Positions 1 through 9,294 are shown, counted from the stretch's first letter. The stretch is DNA of 32,116 nucleotides from Ascidiaceihabitans sp. (GCA_023301665.1 JALZUL010000218.1:1-32116); one strand, 5' to 3'. Notes: generated by a model not told the origin, from the letters alone. Numbers and translations are program-made.

Positions 1-161
1 TAGATTTGCAGGCCGCGTTGCAGCTGCATCTGGTCATAGCTGCCAAACATGCCCTCGAACGAGAAATCGAAGTCCTCGACATGAGAATCGCCCGCCGCGT
101 TTGCTGCTCCGGCCATGAGGCCAAGAGCAACAGCGGTTGTCAGAGTGAGTTTCTTGAACAT
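1..161 (-). CDS. petC: cytochrome c1 (bc1 complex), N-terminal part only, truncated by window edge
   Basis: Reverse-strand reading from ATG at 161: [54 protein letters not shown]..., a signal peptide followed by the cyt c1 start (LQRGLQ-Y); directly downstream of petB. Confidence 0.85.
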   Translation of the reverse strand, partial: MFKKLTLTTAVALGLMAGAANAAGDSHVEDFDFSFEGMFGSYDQMQLQRGLQI

Positions 162-180
162 CTTATTATTTTCCTTCTTC

Positions 181-1506
181 TCACTCAGCCGGTGTGCCGG
201 TTGATTTCGGGTAGTGGGCGGCGAAATCTTCTTCGATTGTCGCTGGCTGGGCCAACGGCTTTTCGATCACACCAAGCAACGGCAGGACCACGAGGAAGTA
301 CGCAAACCAATAGGCGGCACCAATCAAGGAGATATACGGATAGATCCCCTCAGCCGGGCGGGCACCAACCCACATCAACACGATGAAGTCGATCACCAGC
401 AGCGCGAACCACCATTTGAACATCGGACGATACCGACCCGACCGCACGGAGGATGTATCGAGCCATGGGGCCAGAGCCATCACCGCAATCGCGCCAAACA
501 TCGCCACAACACCAAAGAACTTGGCATCAACGATCCCGAAGGTGACCCAGTCGACCAGCATTACCAACCAAACATCGGCGGTAAAGGCACGCAAGATCGC
601 GTAGAATGGCAAGAAGTACCATTCCGGAACAATATGCGCCGGTGTCGCCGCAGGGTTGGCGGGGATGTAGTTGTCGGGGTGGCCCAGATAGTTGGGCATA
701 AAGCCCACAACGGCCGTGAACACGATCAAGATAACCACAAGGGCCAAGAGATCTTTGATCACGAAGTATGGCCAGAACGGCAGCGTATCTTTGGCCGCGT
801 CTTCTTTGCTTGTGCGACGCACTTCAACACCAGTTGGGTTGTTATTGCCCGTGGTGTGGAAAGCCCACACGTGGACCATGGTGATCCCAAGAAGGATAAA
901 CGGCAGCAAGTAGTGCAGCGCAAAGAAGCGGTTCAGCGCCGGTTGGCCAACGGCCGAGGCACCAAGCAACCATGTCTGGATCGCCTCACCCACGAAAGGA
1001 ATAGCGCCAAACAGGCCCGTAATAACGGCCGTACCGTGGAAGGACATCTGACCCCAAGGCAGAACATAGCCCATAAAGCCCGCGCCCATCATCAAGACGA
1101 ACATCAAGACACCAATGATCCACGTCACTTCGCGGGGGGCCTTGTAAGAGCCATAGTAGAGGCCCCGGAAAATGTGCATGTAGACCGCCACAAAGAACAG
1201 CGATGCGCCGTTCATGTGGACATAGCGGATCATCGCGCCGCCATTCACGTTGCGCATGATGTGTTCGATCCGGCTAAAGGCCAGCTCGGTATCGGCGACG
1301 TAATGCATGGCAAGGAACAGGCCAGTGGCGATTTGCAACACCAGCGTGAACACGAGGACAATGCCCCAGATCCACATCCAATTAAGGTTCTTTGGCGTTG
1401 GAATAAACAGAGTGTCATAGAGCAGGCCAGCAATTGGCAAGCGCTTGTTAAGCCACTTTTGGCCATCTGTCTTGGGCTCGTAGTGATCGTGCGGAATACC
1501 AGCCAT
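181..1506 (-). CDS. petB: cytochrome b of ubiquinol-cytochrome c reductase
   Basis: 441 aa; cyt b hallmarks include [28 protein letters not shown] and [14 protein letters not shown]. Confidence 0.97.
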   Translation of the reverse strand: MAGIPHDHYEPKTDGQKWLNKRLPIAGLLYDTLFIPTPKNLNWMWIWGIVLVFTLVLQIATGLFLAMHYVADTELAFSRIEHIMRNVNGGAMIRYVHMNGASLFFVAVYMHIFRGLYYGSYKAPREVTWIIGVLMFVLMMGAGFMGYVLPWGQMSFHGTAVITGLFGAIPFVGEAIQTWLLGASAVGQPALNRFFALHYLLPFILLGITMVHVWAFHTTGNNNPTGVEVRRTSKEDAAKDTLPFWPYFVIKDLLALVVILIVFTAVVGFMPNYLGHPDNYIPANPAATPAHIVPEWYFLPFYAILRAFTADVWLVMLVDWVTFGIVDAKFFGVVAMFGAIAVMALAPWLDTSSVRSGRYRPMFKWWFALLVIDFIVLMWVGARPAEGIYPYISLIGAAYWFAYFLVVLPLLGVIEKPLAQPATIEEDFAAHYPKSTGTPAE

Positions 1507-1508
1507 GG

Positions 1509-2129
1509 TTAAGCCTCCTCACCAAGTTGTATAACGGTGTCCTCAACGAGGACAGCATAGGGAATGGGCAGGTTGCGCGGCGCGGGGCCACGGCGAATCC
1601 GTCCCGCAGTATCGTAATGCGACCCGTGACATGGGCAGAACCAGCCTCCAAAATCGCCGCTTTCGCCCACAGGCACGCAGCCAAGGTGCGTGCACAAGCC
1701 CGAGGAGACGTAAAGAGCGCCGGGGGGGAATGTCGGCTCGAACCCTTCGCCACCATCAAACACCGACACGGTGCGGTTTTCATCGGTGGCCGCGGCTTCA
1801 TCGCCGAGGTTGTCACTGTTTGCCAATGGATCGGGCAGGCTGTCGACATCGACGTCTTGCGCGGCGGCAATCTCGTCTGGGGTCCGAAAGCGCACGAACA
1901 CAGGTTTGCCCTGCCAGAGCACAACGATTTGCATGCCCTCTTGCAAGTCGGACAGATCGCGGCGGAATGAAGCCAGCGCAAGCACGTCTTTGGACGGGTT
2001 CATCGAATTCACCAAAGGCCAAACGGCCGCACCGGTGGCAACAGCCCCGGCGCCTGCGGTGGCGTAATAGATGAAATCGCGGCGTGTGCCCTGATGGTCG
2101 TCTGCGTGTGACACGAGGTGCATCTCCAT
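1509..2129 (-). CDS. petA: ubiquinol-cytochrome c reductase Rieske iron-sulfur subunit
   Basis: Tat-like [26 protein letters not shown]; Rieske motifs CTHLGCVP and CPCHGSHYD. Start placed at [19 protein letters not shown] (ATG at 2129) with a G-rich RBS upstream, rather than the longer ORF from 2219. Confidence 0.95.
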   Translation of the reverse strand: MEMHLVSHADDHQGTRRDFIYYATAGAGAVATGAAVWPLVNSMNPSKDVLALASFRRDLSDLQEGMQIVVLWQGKPVFVRFRTPDEIAAAQDVDVDSLPDPLANSDNLGDEAAATDENRTVSVFDGGEGFEPTFPPGALYVSSGLCTHLGCVPVGESGDFGGWFCPCHGSHYDTAGRIRRGPAPRNLPIPYAVLVEDTVIQLGEEA

Positions 2130-2560
2130 GTTAATGTGCCCCCCCTTTCCACCGCACCAGTCTTGTGGCGATGGCGTGATATGCTGGGGCGGATGGTCCA
2201 AAGGACGGGCCATGGCCACAACAGAATCGGCGAGACGCGGTTATTTCCAAGCGTATTTCAGCGGTATTTAGCCCCCAAACTGCGAGGCGTCCAGCGGACA
2301 TTACGGCGCAGGGGGCACGACACGGCGCGAGGTGCGGCATCAAGAGCGCAATTTTGCACAAAATATAGGCCCCAACCGCAGGCATTTACACGATTCTGGG
2401 AATGCCAATGGCCACATCACAATGGGGTATAGACTTAGGCCGTGATAAATGTGCCCTTGATCATCACCCGCGCGCGCGCCAACCTTGGCTTGGCCGCGCC
2501 AAATTCATGGCGGTGCCCCTTGGCACACTCCGCAAACCGCGCGTCTGCGTTTACGATCCG

Positions 2561-3172
2561 CTAGGTCGGATCAGCGGGCGCGGTTGCCGCCATACAGTCT
2601 CGTTGGCGAAAGGCATCTTCCCAAGCGGCCAATGCTTCGTTCCCGACGCGCCAATTGCGCCCGTCATGCCGAAAATCAACATAGGCCAGCGCGCACCCCA
2701 CGGCGATATGCGACATATCGACCGGTCCGGCAAGGTGGCTCATCCAGCGGGCATTTATCGCGGCGATACCACGCGCGGATTTGGTCCATTGCGCCTCAAC
2801 CCACGCGGGGCTTTGCTCTGTTTGAGGGCGCAAGCGGGCCTCGTAGGTCATCGACACACAGGCCTCCATGATCGCATCCGCCGTCGCCTCAAGCGTCAGC
2901 ACCTCCCAGATGCGGCCTTCGGGATAAAGGTTGGTTTTCGCCAAAGCATCAAGATAGCGCGTGATAACGCGGCTGTCATAGAGCGCAGGGCCATCATCGC
3001 GAATGAGCGCAGGGATTTTGCCCATTGGATTGGCCGCGACGGCCTGTGGATCGGACTTGAGCGCGGTGGTCGCCACTGGTGTTTGGGTAATACGCTCTGT
3101 CAGGCCCGCCTCAATGATCAGTGCGCGAACCTTGCGGACAAAAGGAGAGGAGGGAGAAGAAATGAGCTGCAT
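2561..3172 (-). CDS. glutathione S-transferase family protein
   Basis: MQLISSPSSPFVRKVRALIIEAGL...NPMGKIPALIRDDGPALYDSRVITRYLD: GST N-terminal thioredoxin-fold pattern. Start set at internal Met (3172) instead of 3241. Confidence 0.85.
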   Translation of the reverse strand: MQLISSPSSPFVRKVRALIIEAGLTERITQTPVATTALKSDPQAVAANPMGKIPALIRDDGPALYDSRVITRYLDALAKTNLYPEGRIWEVLTLEATADAIMEACVSMTYEARLRPQTEQSPAWVEAQWTKSARGIAAINARWMSHLAGPVDMSHIAVGCALAYVDFRHDGRNWRVGNEALAAWEDAFRQRDCMAATAPADPT

Positions 3173-3421
3173 ATCAGGCACGACCTTTATGTGTATGTGG
3201 CGGTTGGCTTGGAGATTGGGGGAATGCGGCTTGCGGGGCAAGGTGAACTTGGGCGGTGCATTTGGAGCGGGCGGGTCTCATCAGCTGTCGAGGCGCTCAA
3301 TAATCGAACCGGAGGAACCATTAAGAAAATATTCACCACGACGGCGTAGACTCAATCTGCGGTACAGGCTGGAGAGCCGATGGCCGTGCAAGGTGAGGCA
3401 CGCTTGGAATGGCGCGCTTTG

Positions 3422-3497
3422 TCGGCAAGATGGGCCCTCTTATGGTCTCATCTTGCCGAAAATACCTCCGGGGGAGCGAAGCGGGGGCAGCGCCCCC
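3422..3497 (-). terminator. compound inverted repeats directly after mtaB stop; likely transcription end/3' structure
   Basis: GGGGGC-agc-GCCCCC (3483-3497) abuts the mtaB stop at 3498; second perfect 11-bp inverted repeat TCGGCAAGATG (3422-3432)/CATCTTGCCGA (3449-3459). No long U-tract, so terminator role is inferred. Confidence 0.5.
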
Positions 3498-4760
3498 TCA
3501 GGTGCCTGCGACAACAAGCTGTGCGTCGCTGTGGCCACTGATCTTGGCACGCACGATCTGTCCTTCGGGTTGATCGGCGTCAAAGGCCACTTCGGCGAAT
3601 TGTTCGGTCCGTCCCATACGCGCGGTTTCCATCAAGATTTGATGCACTTTGCCCCGTTGTGCCGTCAGGTGTTGGGCCACTTGGGCAACGCCCGCAGCCC
3701 GCAGACGTGCGGCGCGGGTTTTGATGATGCGGCCATCCACTGCAGGCATTTTTGCGGCCGGGGTGCCCGCGCGCGCGGAATAGGGAAACACATGCAACCA
3801 CGTCAGGTCGCATTCCGCGACAAGCGCCAGCGAGTTGGCGAACATCTCTTCCGTCTCGGTTGGAAAGCCCGCGATGATATCCGCGCCAAATGTCATGTCG
3901 GGGCGCAAACGCCGCGCCTCTTGGCAAAAGGCGATTGCATCATCGCGCAGGTGCCGGCGTTTCATCCGTTTGAGGATCATATCATCGCCCGCCTGAAGGG
4001 ACAGATGCAGGTGCGGCATCAAGCGTGGCTCGGTTGCGATGGCCTGCATCAGGGCGTCGTCCACCTCGATGCTGTCGATGCTGCTGATCCGCAAGCGCGG
4101 CAGATCGGGCACCAGTTTGAGGATGCGCAGGACCAAATCGCCCAGTTTGGGTGTTGCGGGCAAATCGGCGCCCCATGATGTCAGGTCAACGCCCGTGAGC
4201 ACCACTTCGTTGTATCCGCCGTCCACCAAGCGTTTGATTTGGTCAACCACCACCCCTGCGGGGACGGAGCGTGAATTGCCACGGCCGTAAGGAATGATGC
4301 AAAACGTACAGCGGTGATCACAGCCGTTTTGCACCTGTACATAGGCGCGGCTTCGGGTGCCGAACCCATCGATCAGGTGGCCTGCCGTTTCGGTGACGGA
4401 CATGATGTCGTCGACTTGAACGGCTTCAGTTTCCCCGATGAAATCGGCCGCCAGTCCTTTCCAAGTGTCACCAAGCATCTTTTCTGTATTGCCGATGACA
4501 GCGTCCACCTCCTCCATTGAGGTGAAGGTCTCTGGCTCGGTCTGTGCGGCACAGCCGGTAACGATAAGGCGTGCATCGGGGTTCTCGCGACGTAACTTGC
4601 GAATATCTTGGCGCGCTTTGCGTACAGCTTCTGCGGTGACCGCACAGGTGTTCACAACAACTGCATTTTTCAAACCTGCCGTCGTTGCGAGCTCTTTCAT
4701 CGCTGCGGTTTCATAGGCGTTTAATCGGCAGCCGTGGTTTGAGAACTTTGGAACTGTCAT
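3498..4760 (-). CDS. mtaB: tRNA (N6-threonylcarbamoyladenosine(37)) methylthiotransferase MtaB-like radical SAM protein
   Basis: MiaB/MtaB family: FSNHGCRLNAYE, VNTCAVTAEA, VTGCAAQTEPE, radical SAM NGCDHRCTFCIIPYGRGNSRS. Confidence 0.93.
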   Translation of the reverse strand: MTVPKFSNHGCRLNAYETAAMKELATTAGLKNAVVVNTCAVTAEAVRKARQDIRKLRRENPDARLIVTGCAAQTEPETFTSMEEVDAVIGNTEKMLGDTWKGLAADFIGETEAVQVDDIMSVTETAGHLIDGFGTRSRAYVQVQNGCDHRCTFCIIPYGRGNSRSVPAGVVVDQIKRLVDGGYNEVVLTGVDLTSWGADLPATPKLGDLVLRILKLVPDLPRLRISSIDSIEVDDALMQAIATEPRLMPHLHLSLQAGDDMILKRMKRRHLRDDAIAFCQEARRLRPDMTFGADIIAGFPTETEEMFANSLALVAECDLTWLHVFPYSARAGTPAAKMPAVDGRIIKTRAARLRAAGVAQVAQHLTAQRGKVHQILMETARMGRTEQFAEVAFDADQPEGQIVRAKISGHSDAQLVVAGT

Positions 4761-5611
4761 TGAATGCTATCCAAAAATGCTTGGGTTAAAGTTCCCGAAA
4801 ATACATGCATCGTCTTACCTGTCATCCAAACACCATCCTCACGCCAGTCGATATCTAGGGTGCCGCCATCAAGGTCGATGCGTACTTTGCGCGCCGTCAA
4901 GCCGCGACGGGCAGCCGCGACGCCTGTAGCGCATGATGAGGACCCAGAAGCAAGTGTAACGCCAACACCGCGCTCCCAGACACGCATGCGAATATGATCG
5001 GGTCCGATGATCTGAGCAAATTGAACGTTGGTGCGTTCTGGATAAAGCGGATGATGTTCAAAAAGCGCGCCTTGCTTTTCGAGGTCAATCTCGGCGACAT
5101 CATCTACAAAGAACGTGCAATGTGGGTTTCCCATACCTGTAGCTGTGGGTTTGCCATCGATCGGCAATTCAAGTGTACGGATGTCTTGCGACAGTGGAAC
5201 ATCGTCCCAGTTCAATTGCGGATGACCCATATTGATCGAGGTTACACCATCACCCAAGTCGATGGCATTTAGGGCGCCACGCTCTGTTGTCAGTGTAAGG
5301 GATCGATCGCCCGTTTGATCCATGATGTAACGCGCGATACATCTTGTTGCATTCCCGCAAGCACCCGCAATCGTTCCATCCGAATTATAAAATGTCAGAT
5401 GAGCATCTGGGGCGTCTTGGCCAGTATCACGGGTGATGACTGCCAATTGGTCAAAACCAACGCCACAGTGACGATCACCTAGGGCGCGTGCCATTGATTC
5501 TGTAACTGTAAGGGGATGCACACGTGCATCAACCACAACAAAGTCGTTTCCGAGTCCGTGCATTTTCATGAACGGAAAAAGAGGGGCGTTTTTATCTAAC
5601 ATTTTGGCCAT
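4757..5611 (-). CDS. dapF: diaminopimelate epimerase
   Basis: KMHGLGNDFVVVD, ACGNATRC, GSSSCATG motifs; 4-bp overlap with mtaB. Start may be the Met three codons in. Confidence 0.96.
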   Translation of the reverse strand: MAKMLDKNAPLFPFMKMHGLGNDFVVVDARVHPLTVTESMARALGDRHCGVGFDQLAVITRDTGQDAPDAHLTFYNSDGTIAGACGNATRCIARYIMDQTGDRSLTLTTERGALNAIDLGDGVTSINMGHPQLNWDDVPLSQDIRTLELPIDGKPTATGMGNPHCTFFVDDVAEIDLEKQGALFEHHPLYPERTNVQFAQIIGPDHIRMRVWERGVGVTLASGSSSCATGVAAARRGLTARKVRIDLDGGTLDIDWREDGVWMTGKTMHVFSGTLTQAFLDSIQ

Positions 5612-5668
5612 ATACCTCTCGTTGACAAGTGAATCCAGTAACTACCGAATAAAGTTGAAATTAAGGGC

Positions 5669-5697
5669 TTGACCCTACCGCCAACTCTTTCTAGATA
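5669..5697 (+). promoter_or_regulatory. sigma70-type promoter of tRNA-Lys
   Basis: TTGACC (5669-5674), 17-nt spacer, TAGATA (5692-5697), about 10 nt upstream of the tRNA 5' end. Confidence 0.65.
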
Positions 5698-5707
5698 CCC
5701 GCCTAGT

Positions 5708-5783
5708 GGGCCTGTAGCTCAGTTGGTAGAGCAACTGACTTTTAATCAGTAGGTCTCCGGTTCGAGCCCGGACGGGCTCACCA
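5708..5783 (+). tRNA. tRNA-Lys(TTT) with encoded CCA
   Basis: GGGCCTGTAGCTCAGTTGGTAGAGCAACTGACTTTTAATCAGTAGGTCTCCGGTTCGAGCCCGGACGGGCTCACCA; cloverleaf arms fold, anticodon TTT at 5741-5743 in loop CTTTTAA. Confidence 0.96.
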
Positions 5784-6285
5784 CTTACTTTTTTTCGCAG
5801 CGGGTAAGTGTGGAGCTTCGATACAAAAAACCGCTCTTACGGTCAAATTTTCCCCTCTATATATTCTATTTTTATGGCTATCCCTCGATCTGTGGGGATC
5901 TGGAAAATATCGAATTTGATGCTGGATACAGGCAATGGCCTATTAGTGCCTAGTAGACACAGTTTTCGTAGGCGTGAGCGCCCTGAAATTCTGCGATCAG
6001 TCCTTTTTTCTGGCTGTCGAGATGGATGGTTTCTTTAGTGCCGGCTTGATTGCTCGATTCCCCGCTCCCCATGATTTGCGGGTATTTCGGCTTTTGATGC
6101 CTAAAGATAACTTTTGATTGGTTGGCGCGCGATTGGGTGGGGCACCTAAACGAAAGAGAAAAAGTGATGCAACTCAACGACCGAAAAACCGCCATTCAAA
6201 CTTATTTCGAAGCGTTCTGATTTCGGTGGTTATGAGATGAACCTGTCAAGGTTTCTGTGTGTCGATATTTGACTAAGTAAAAGAG

Positions 6286-6319
6286 ATGTAGGAGCGATTT
6301 TAAAAAACCGCTCCTACAT
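6286..6319. repeat. perfect 11-bp inverted repeat (possible terminator of the peroxiredoxin-like gene)
   Basis: ATGTAGGAGCG (6286-6296)/CGCTCCTACAT (6309-6319), AT-rich 12-nt loop; about 45 bp past the stop of the minus-strand gene at 6366. Confidence 0.6.
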
Positions 6320-6365
6320 TAGACGAATATTCCGCAGGTTTGATCACCCGACTTGGTGAAGTTAG

Positions 6366-6893
6366 TTAAACGACTGCTGTGCCACGGAATGGTAGGTTGT
6401 TTGCAATCGTAAACTGCATGCCATCTAGAAGCTGGACCAGATCAGGACGTGCAGATGGTGCATTTGAAATTGCTGCGACAACGATGTTGCCATCAGGGTC
6501 GATGCAGAAAATCCCAGGTTCCGCAAAACGAGCAATCGCGTCGCCATTGTTGTTTGGTTCTGTGATGTAGAGGCCCAATTCTACCATTTGTTCGACGGTT
6601 AGGCCATAACCTACGTCCATGCTCCACTTGAACTCGTCGATGTCCATTTGAGCGCGTTCGATTGTATCACCAGAAGCAATCTTTACAGTGAAGCCGGATT
6701 TTTCCCAATCCGCCTTCATTGCCTCGAGGCCGTTCAGATAGTTTTTACAACGGCCACAATGGCGCCCGCGGTAAACGATAAACAAGGTCCAACCTTCGGT
6801 CGCGCCACCAATATTCATGGTGCCTCCGCCGAGTTGTGGAACCGAGATGGCTGGGAACGGTGCGCCAACAACTGGCTTAGCGTGGTTATTCAT
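6366..6893 (-). CDS. peroxiredoxin-like (AhpC/TSA, thioredoxin-fold) protein
   Basis: VVGAPFPAISVPQLGG...LFIVYRGRHCGRCKNYLNGLEAM: redoxin fold with a CxxC at the peroxidatic position. Start chosen at MNNHAKPV with AGGA upstream; ORF extends to 6911. Confidence 0.8.
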   Translation of the reverse strand: MNNHAKPVVGAPFPAISVPQLGGGTMNIGGATEGWTLFIVYRGRHCGRCKNYLNGLEAMKADWEKSGFTVKIASGDTIERAQMDIDEFKWSMDVGYGLTVEQMVELGLYITEPNNNGDAIARFAEPGIFCIDPDGNIVVAAISNAPSARPDLVQLLDGMQFTIANNLPFRGTAVV

Positions 6894-6979
6894 GAGGCAA
6901 GTCCTTTTCATTTTCTGATGATACCGAACATTGGTGTCGCAATTGGCGATAAATATGGATTTGAATTAAGTCAATAGTT

Positions 6980-6993
6980 GTATGATGTCATAC
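6980..6993. promoter_or_regulatory. palindromic operator-like site between the peroxiredoxin-like gene and the GntR-like remnant
   Basis: GTATGA-TG-TCATAC, perfect 6-bp arms, in the divergent interval. Confidence 0.45.
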
Positions 6994-7093
6994 CTCTTTG
7001 GTGTATAAGCTGATAAGTTATGAAGCGATACGTATGGTGTAACAATGTACCATGGGCTCGCGTAAAGTAGGTGATCGGAAATACCACTGAACA

Positions 7094-7290
7094 ATGTCAA
7101 AACACCCTTGGCTAAGCGTCGATGTGGCCAATAGACTGCGAAAAATGATCAATGACCAACAGTGGGTCCTTGGCCAACAATTACTCACCGAATTTAAGTT
7201 ACTAAATGTTAGCCGTGAGTCGAAAAGTGAGCCGTGAAGTAATATCGAGACTTAGGATTGACGACCTGTGCTGTCAGAACACGGTCCCCA
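7094..7290 (+). pseudogene. decayed GntR-family wHTH regulator remnant (frameshifted)
   Basis: ATG at 7094 reads MSKHPWLSVDVANRLRKMINDQQWVLGQQLLTEFKLLNVSRESKSEP* (stop 7235-7237), like a GntR N-terminal wHTH. The other frame (7206 onward) continues plausibly as VSREVISRLRIDDL. No ligand-binding domain remains. Confidence 0.5.
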
Positions 7291-7352
7291 TATTTTTGGA
7301 TACGGGTTCCACATGCATTCAAATGAAATGTTGGAGGAAGCGGTATAGCGAC

Positions 7353-7368
7353 CTATACTTAAGTATAG
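7353..7368. promoter_or_regulatory. 16-bp perfect palindrome upstream of response regulator gene
   Basis: CTATACTTAAGTATAG, about 62 bp before the ATG at 7431. Confidence 0.45.
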
Positions 7369-7430
7369 ACCAGTCCTTATTTGACCATTTTTTCGGTATA
7401 GGGTTTTTTTGAATAAAGGAACAAAAGCAT

Positions 7431-8048
7431 ATGCCAAATATTATTTTAGCTGACGATCATGATCTCGTCCGCGAAACAATAGTCGCTTATCTTGCCACCA
7501 TTGAAGGTTTCAAGGTGGCGTCTGCGTCGAACCTTGATTCAGCCTTAAAGACGATGAACGACCTGATTTCCTTTGATCTTTTAATCCTTGATTATCATAT
7601 GCCTGGAATGAACGGCTTGGATGGTTTGGATAAAGCGAAGAAAGCTTATCCAGACACAAAGGTTATTTTGATGTCGGGCGTTGCCAACCGGGATGTCGCC
7701 AACTCTGCGATGTCACGCGGGGCGGATGGGTTTGTTCCTAAATCATTGCCCGCAGCAACTATGGTGAATGCAATCAAATTTGTCTTGTCTGGCGAGCGGT
7801 ATTTCCCGTTTGATTTCGACAATGGCCCAAAGGAGGCTTCGACGGATAGTTTGTTTCAGGCGCTGTCGGGAAGAGAGATGGAGACGCTCGAGCAGCTTTG
7901 CATCGGATTGTCTAATAAGGAAATTGCACGGAACTTGGATATCCAAGATGTGACTGTAAAACTTCATGTGAAGAACATCCTAATCAAGCTCAAGGTTTCG
8001 AACCGAACACAAGCAGCGCTGTTGGCCAAAGAACGCCACCTTTTCTAA
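7431..8048 (+). CDS. LuxR/NarL-family two-component response regulator
   Basis: REC domain (ILADDHDLVRE, LLILDYHMPGMNGL, K in FVPKSLP) and C-terminal LuxR HTH (LSGREMETLEQLCIGLSNKEIARNLDIQDVTVKLHVKNILIKLKVSNRTQA). Confidence 0.93.
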   Translation: MPNIILADDHDLVRETIVAYLATIEGFKVASASNLDSALKTMNDLISFDLLILDYHMPGMNGLDGLDKAKKAYPDTKVILMSGVANRDVANSAMSRGADGFVPKSLPAATMVNAIKFVLSGERYFPFDFDNGPKEASTDSLFQALSGREMETLEQLCIGLSNKEIARNLDIQDVTVKLHVKNILIKLKVSNRTQAALLAKERHLF

Positions 8049-8108
8049 GTAAACCGGTTTGCTGCTTCCGCGATCGGAGCTTGCAGAAGCCGGTAATTAC
8101 CAATGAAA

Positions 8109-8122
8109 TGTTGGCGCTAACA
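8109..8122. promoter_or_regulatory. LacI-family-type operator candidate
   Basis: TGTTGGCGCTAACA, one mismatch from the perfect palindrome TGTTAGCGCTAACA; in the region upstream of the PfkB kinase gene. Confidence 0.4.
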
Positions 8123-8143
8123 TAAAATGGGTATTTTTCGTGC

Positions 8144-8179
8144 TTTTGAGCCAAGCTGTCAGTAGCTTTATGCTCAAAA
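8144..8179 (+). promoter_or_regulatory. stem-loop in kinase upstream region
   Basis: TTTTGAGC (8144-8151)/GCTCAAAA (8172-8179) enclosing AAGCT (8153-8157)/AGCTT (8164-8168). Confidence 0.4.
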
Positions 8180-8306
8180 ACTGTTGTTTAGTAGGGCGTA
8201 GAGTTATAGAGAGCCGAGGGAAACTGGTGATCTGAGTAAGAATATCAACCCTTGATGAAGCATGTTGTAGGCGTTGAACTTAAGCTTGATTGCGAGTGTG
8301 TATTTC

Positions 8307-8332
8307 GGTTTTAGCCGGTAAGTGCTAAAACC
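8307..8332 (+). promoter_or_regulatory. 9-bp perfect stem-loop just upstream of kinase start
   Basis: GGTTTTAGC-CGGTAAGT-GCTAAAACC; ends 17 nt before the ATG at 8350. Confidence 0.5.
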
Positions 8333-8349
8333 TTCGAAGGGAAAAGAAG

Positions 8350-9276
8350 ATGATTTTGTGCTGCGGCGAAGCGCTGATTGATATGGTGCCTGTAGTAGGT
8401 GTGAATGGCGAAAGCACTTATGCACCTCTTTCCGGTGGCGCGATCTTCAATACATCCATTGCACTGGGTCGTCTCCAAATACCGACTAAAATTTTATCAG
8501 GCGTCTCGAACGATCTGTTTGGTGAGCAACTGGTCGGCGAACTAAACACTTCGAATGTCGCAACAGATTTGTTGATCCGCAGCAAGCGCCCAACGACTTT
8601 GGCCTTTGTGAAGTTAACGGATGGGCATGCTCAATATACTTTTTATGATGAAAACTCAGCGGGTCGGATGATTGAGACATCCGAGCTGCCGGTGGTTGGC
8701 TCTGATGTTGACGCGTTGTATTTTGGCGGTATTAGCTTGTGTGCTGATCCGGCAGCGACGACCTATGAGAATCTAGCCACGCGAGAAGGCGGGCAAAAAG
8801 TTGTGATGATTGATCCCAATATCCGGATCAGCTTCATTGATGATGAGGATGCATACCGCGGTCGTCTAGATCGCATGATAGCCGTTGCTGATATCGTAAA
8901 AACCTCGGACGAGGACCTTGATTGGATAATCCCCGGCGATTTACCTCTGAGCAAAAAGATCGACGTTTTGCATCAAAAAGGTGCTGGTATCGTAATTCTA
9001 ACGAAGGGAAGCAAGGGCGCTGAAGCGCATGTGCAAGGGCAAGATGTCGTCTTCGTCACTGCCCCGAAAGTAGACGTTGCCGATACGGTTGGGGCGGGGG
9101 ATACATTTAATGCCGGTTTCTTGGCTCAGTTACACAATCTTGGGCTCCTGAACAAAGAAGCGCTTGAAAATATTGATGAAGACAGCTTGGCTCAAGCACT
9201 TTCATTTGCCGCCAAAGTGGCCGCCGTTACGGTTTCACGATCTGGTGCGAACCCGCCGTACTTGTCAGAATTGTAG
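8350..9276 (+). CDS. PfkB-family carbohydrate kinase (fructokinase-like)
   Basis: CCGEALIDMVP, GGAIFNTSIALGRL, C-terminal DTVGAGDTFNAGF signature. Confidence 0.92.
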   Translation: MILCCGEALIDMVPVVGVNGESTYAPLSGGAIFNTSIALGRLQIPTKILSGVSNDLFGEQLVGELNTSNVATDLLIRSKRPTTLAFVKLTDGHAQYTFYDENSAGRMIETSELPVVGSDVDALYFGGISLCADPAATTYENLATREGGQKVVMIDPNIRISFIDDEDAYRGRLDRMIAVADIVKTSDEDLDWIIPGDLPLSKKIDVLHQKGAGIVILTKGSKGAEAHVQGQDVVFVTAPKVDVADTVGAGDTFNAGFLAQLHNLGLLNKEALENIDEDSLAQALSFAAKVAAVTVSRSGANPPYLSEL

Positions 9277-9294
9277 ATCCGGTAGGAATCTCAA

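Noticed and set aside
214-1512. 432-aa plus-strand ORF opposite petB
   Set aside because: Antisense shadow of a clear cytochrome b gene; low-complexity His/Arg-rich translation with no family resemblance.
2435-2560. 41 open codons in frame after the GST TAG stop (…VMIKGTFITA*), possible readthrough or small protein
   Set aside because: GST already has a normal-length C-terminus; the extension has no recognised motif and may be chance openness in GC-rich DNA.
2402-3349. 315-aa plus-strand ORF opposite GST
   Set aside because: Antisense shadow of GST in GC-rich DNA; no plausible domain.
3003-4178. 391-aa plus-strand ORF opposite mtaB
   Set aside because: Antisense to a strongly supported radical SAM gene.
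5950-6195. 81-aa minus-strand ORF
   Set aside because: Atypical composition, no motif, no convincing RBS.
5708-6365. tRNA-Lys as genomic island attachment site
   Set aside because: No integrase and no visible duplicated tRNA 3' end elsewhere in the window.
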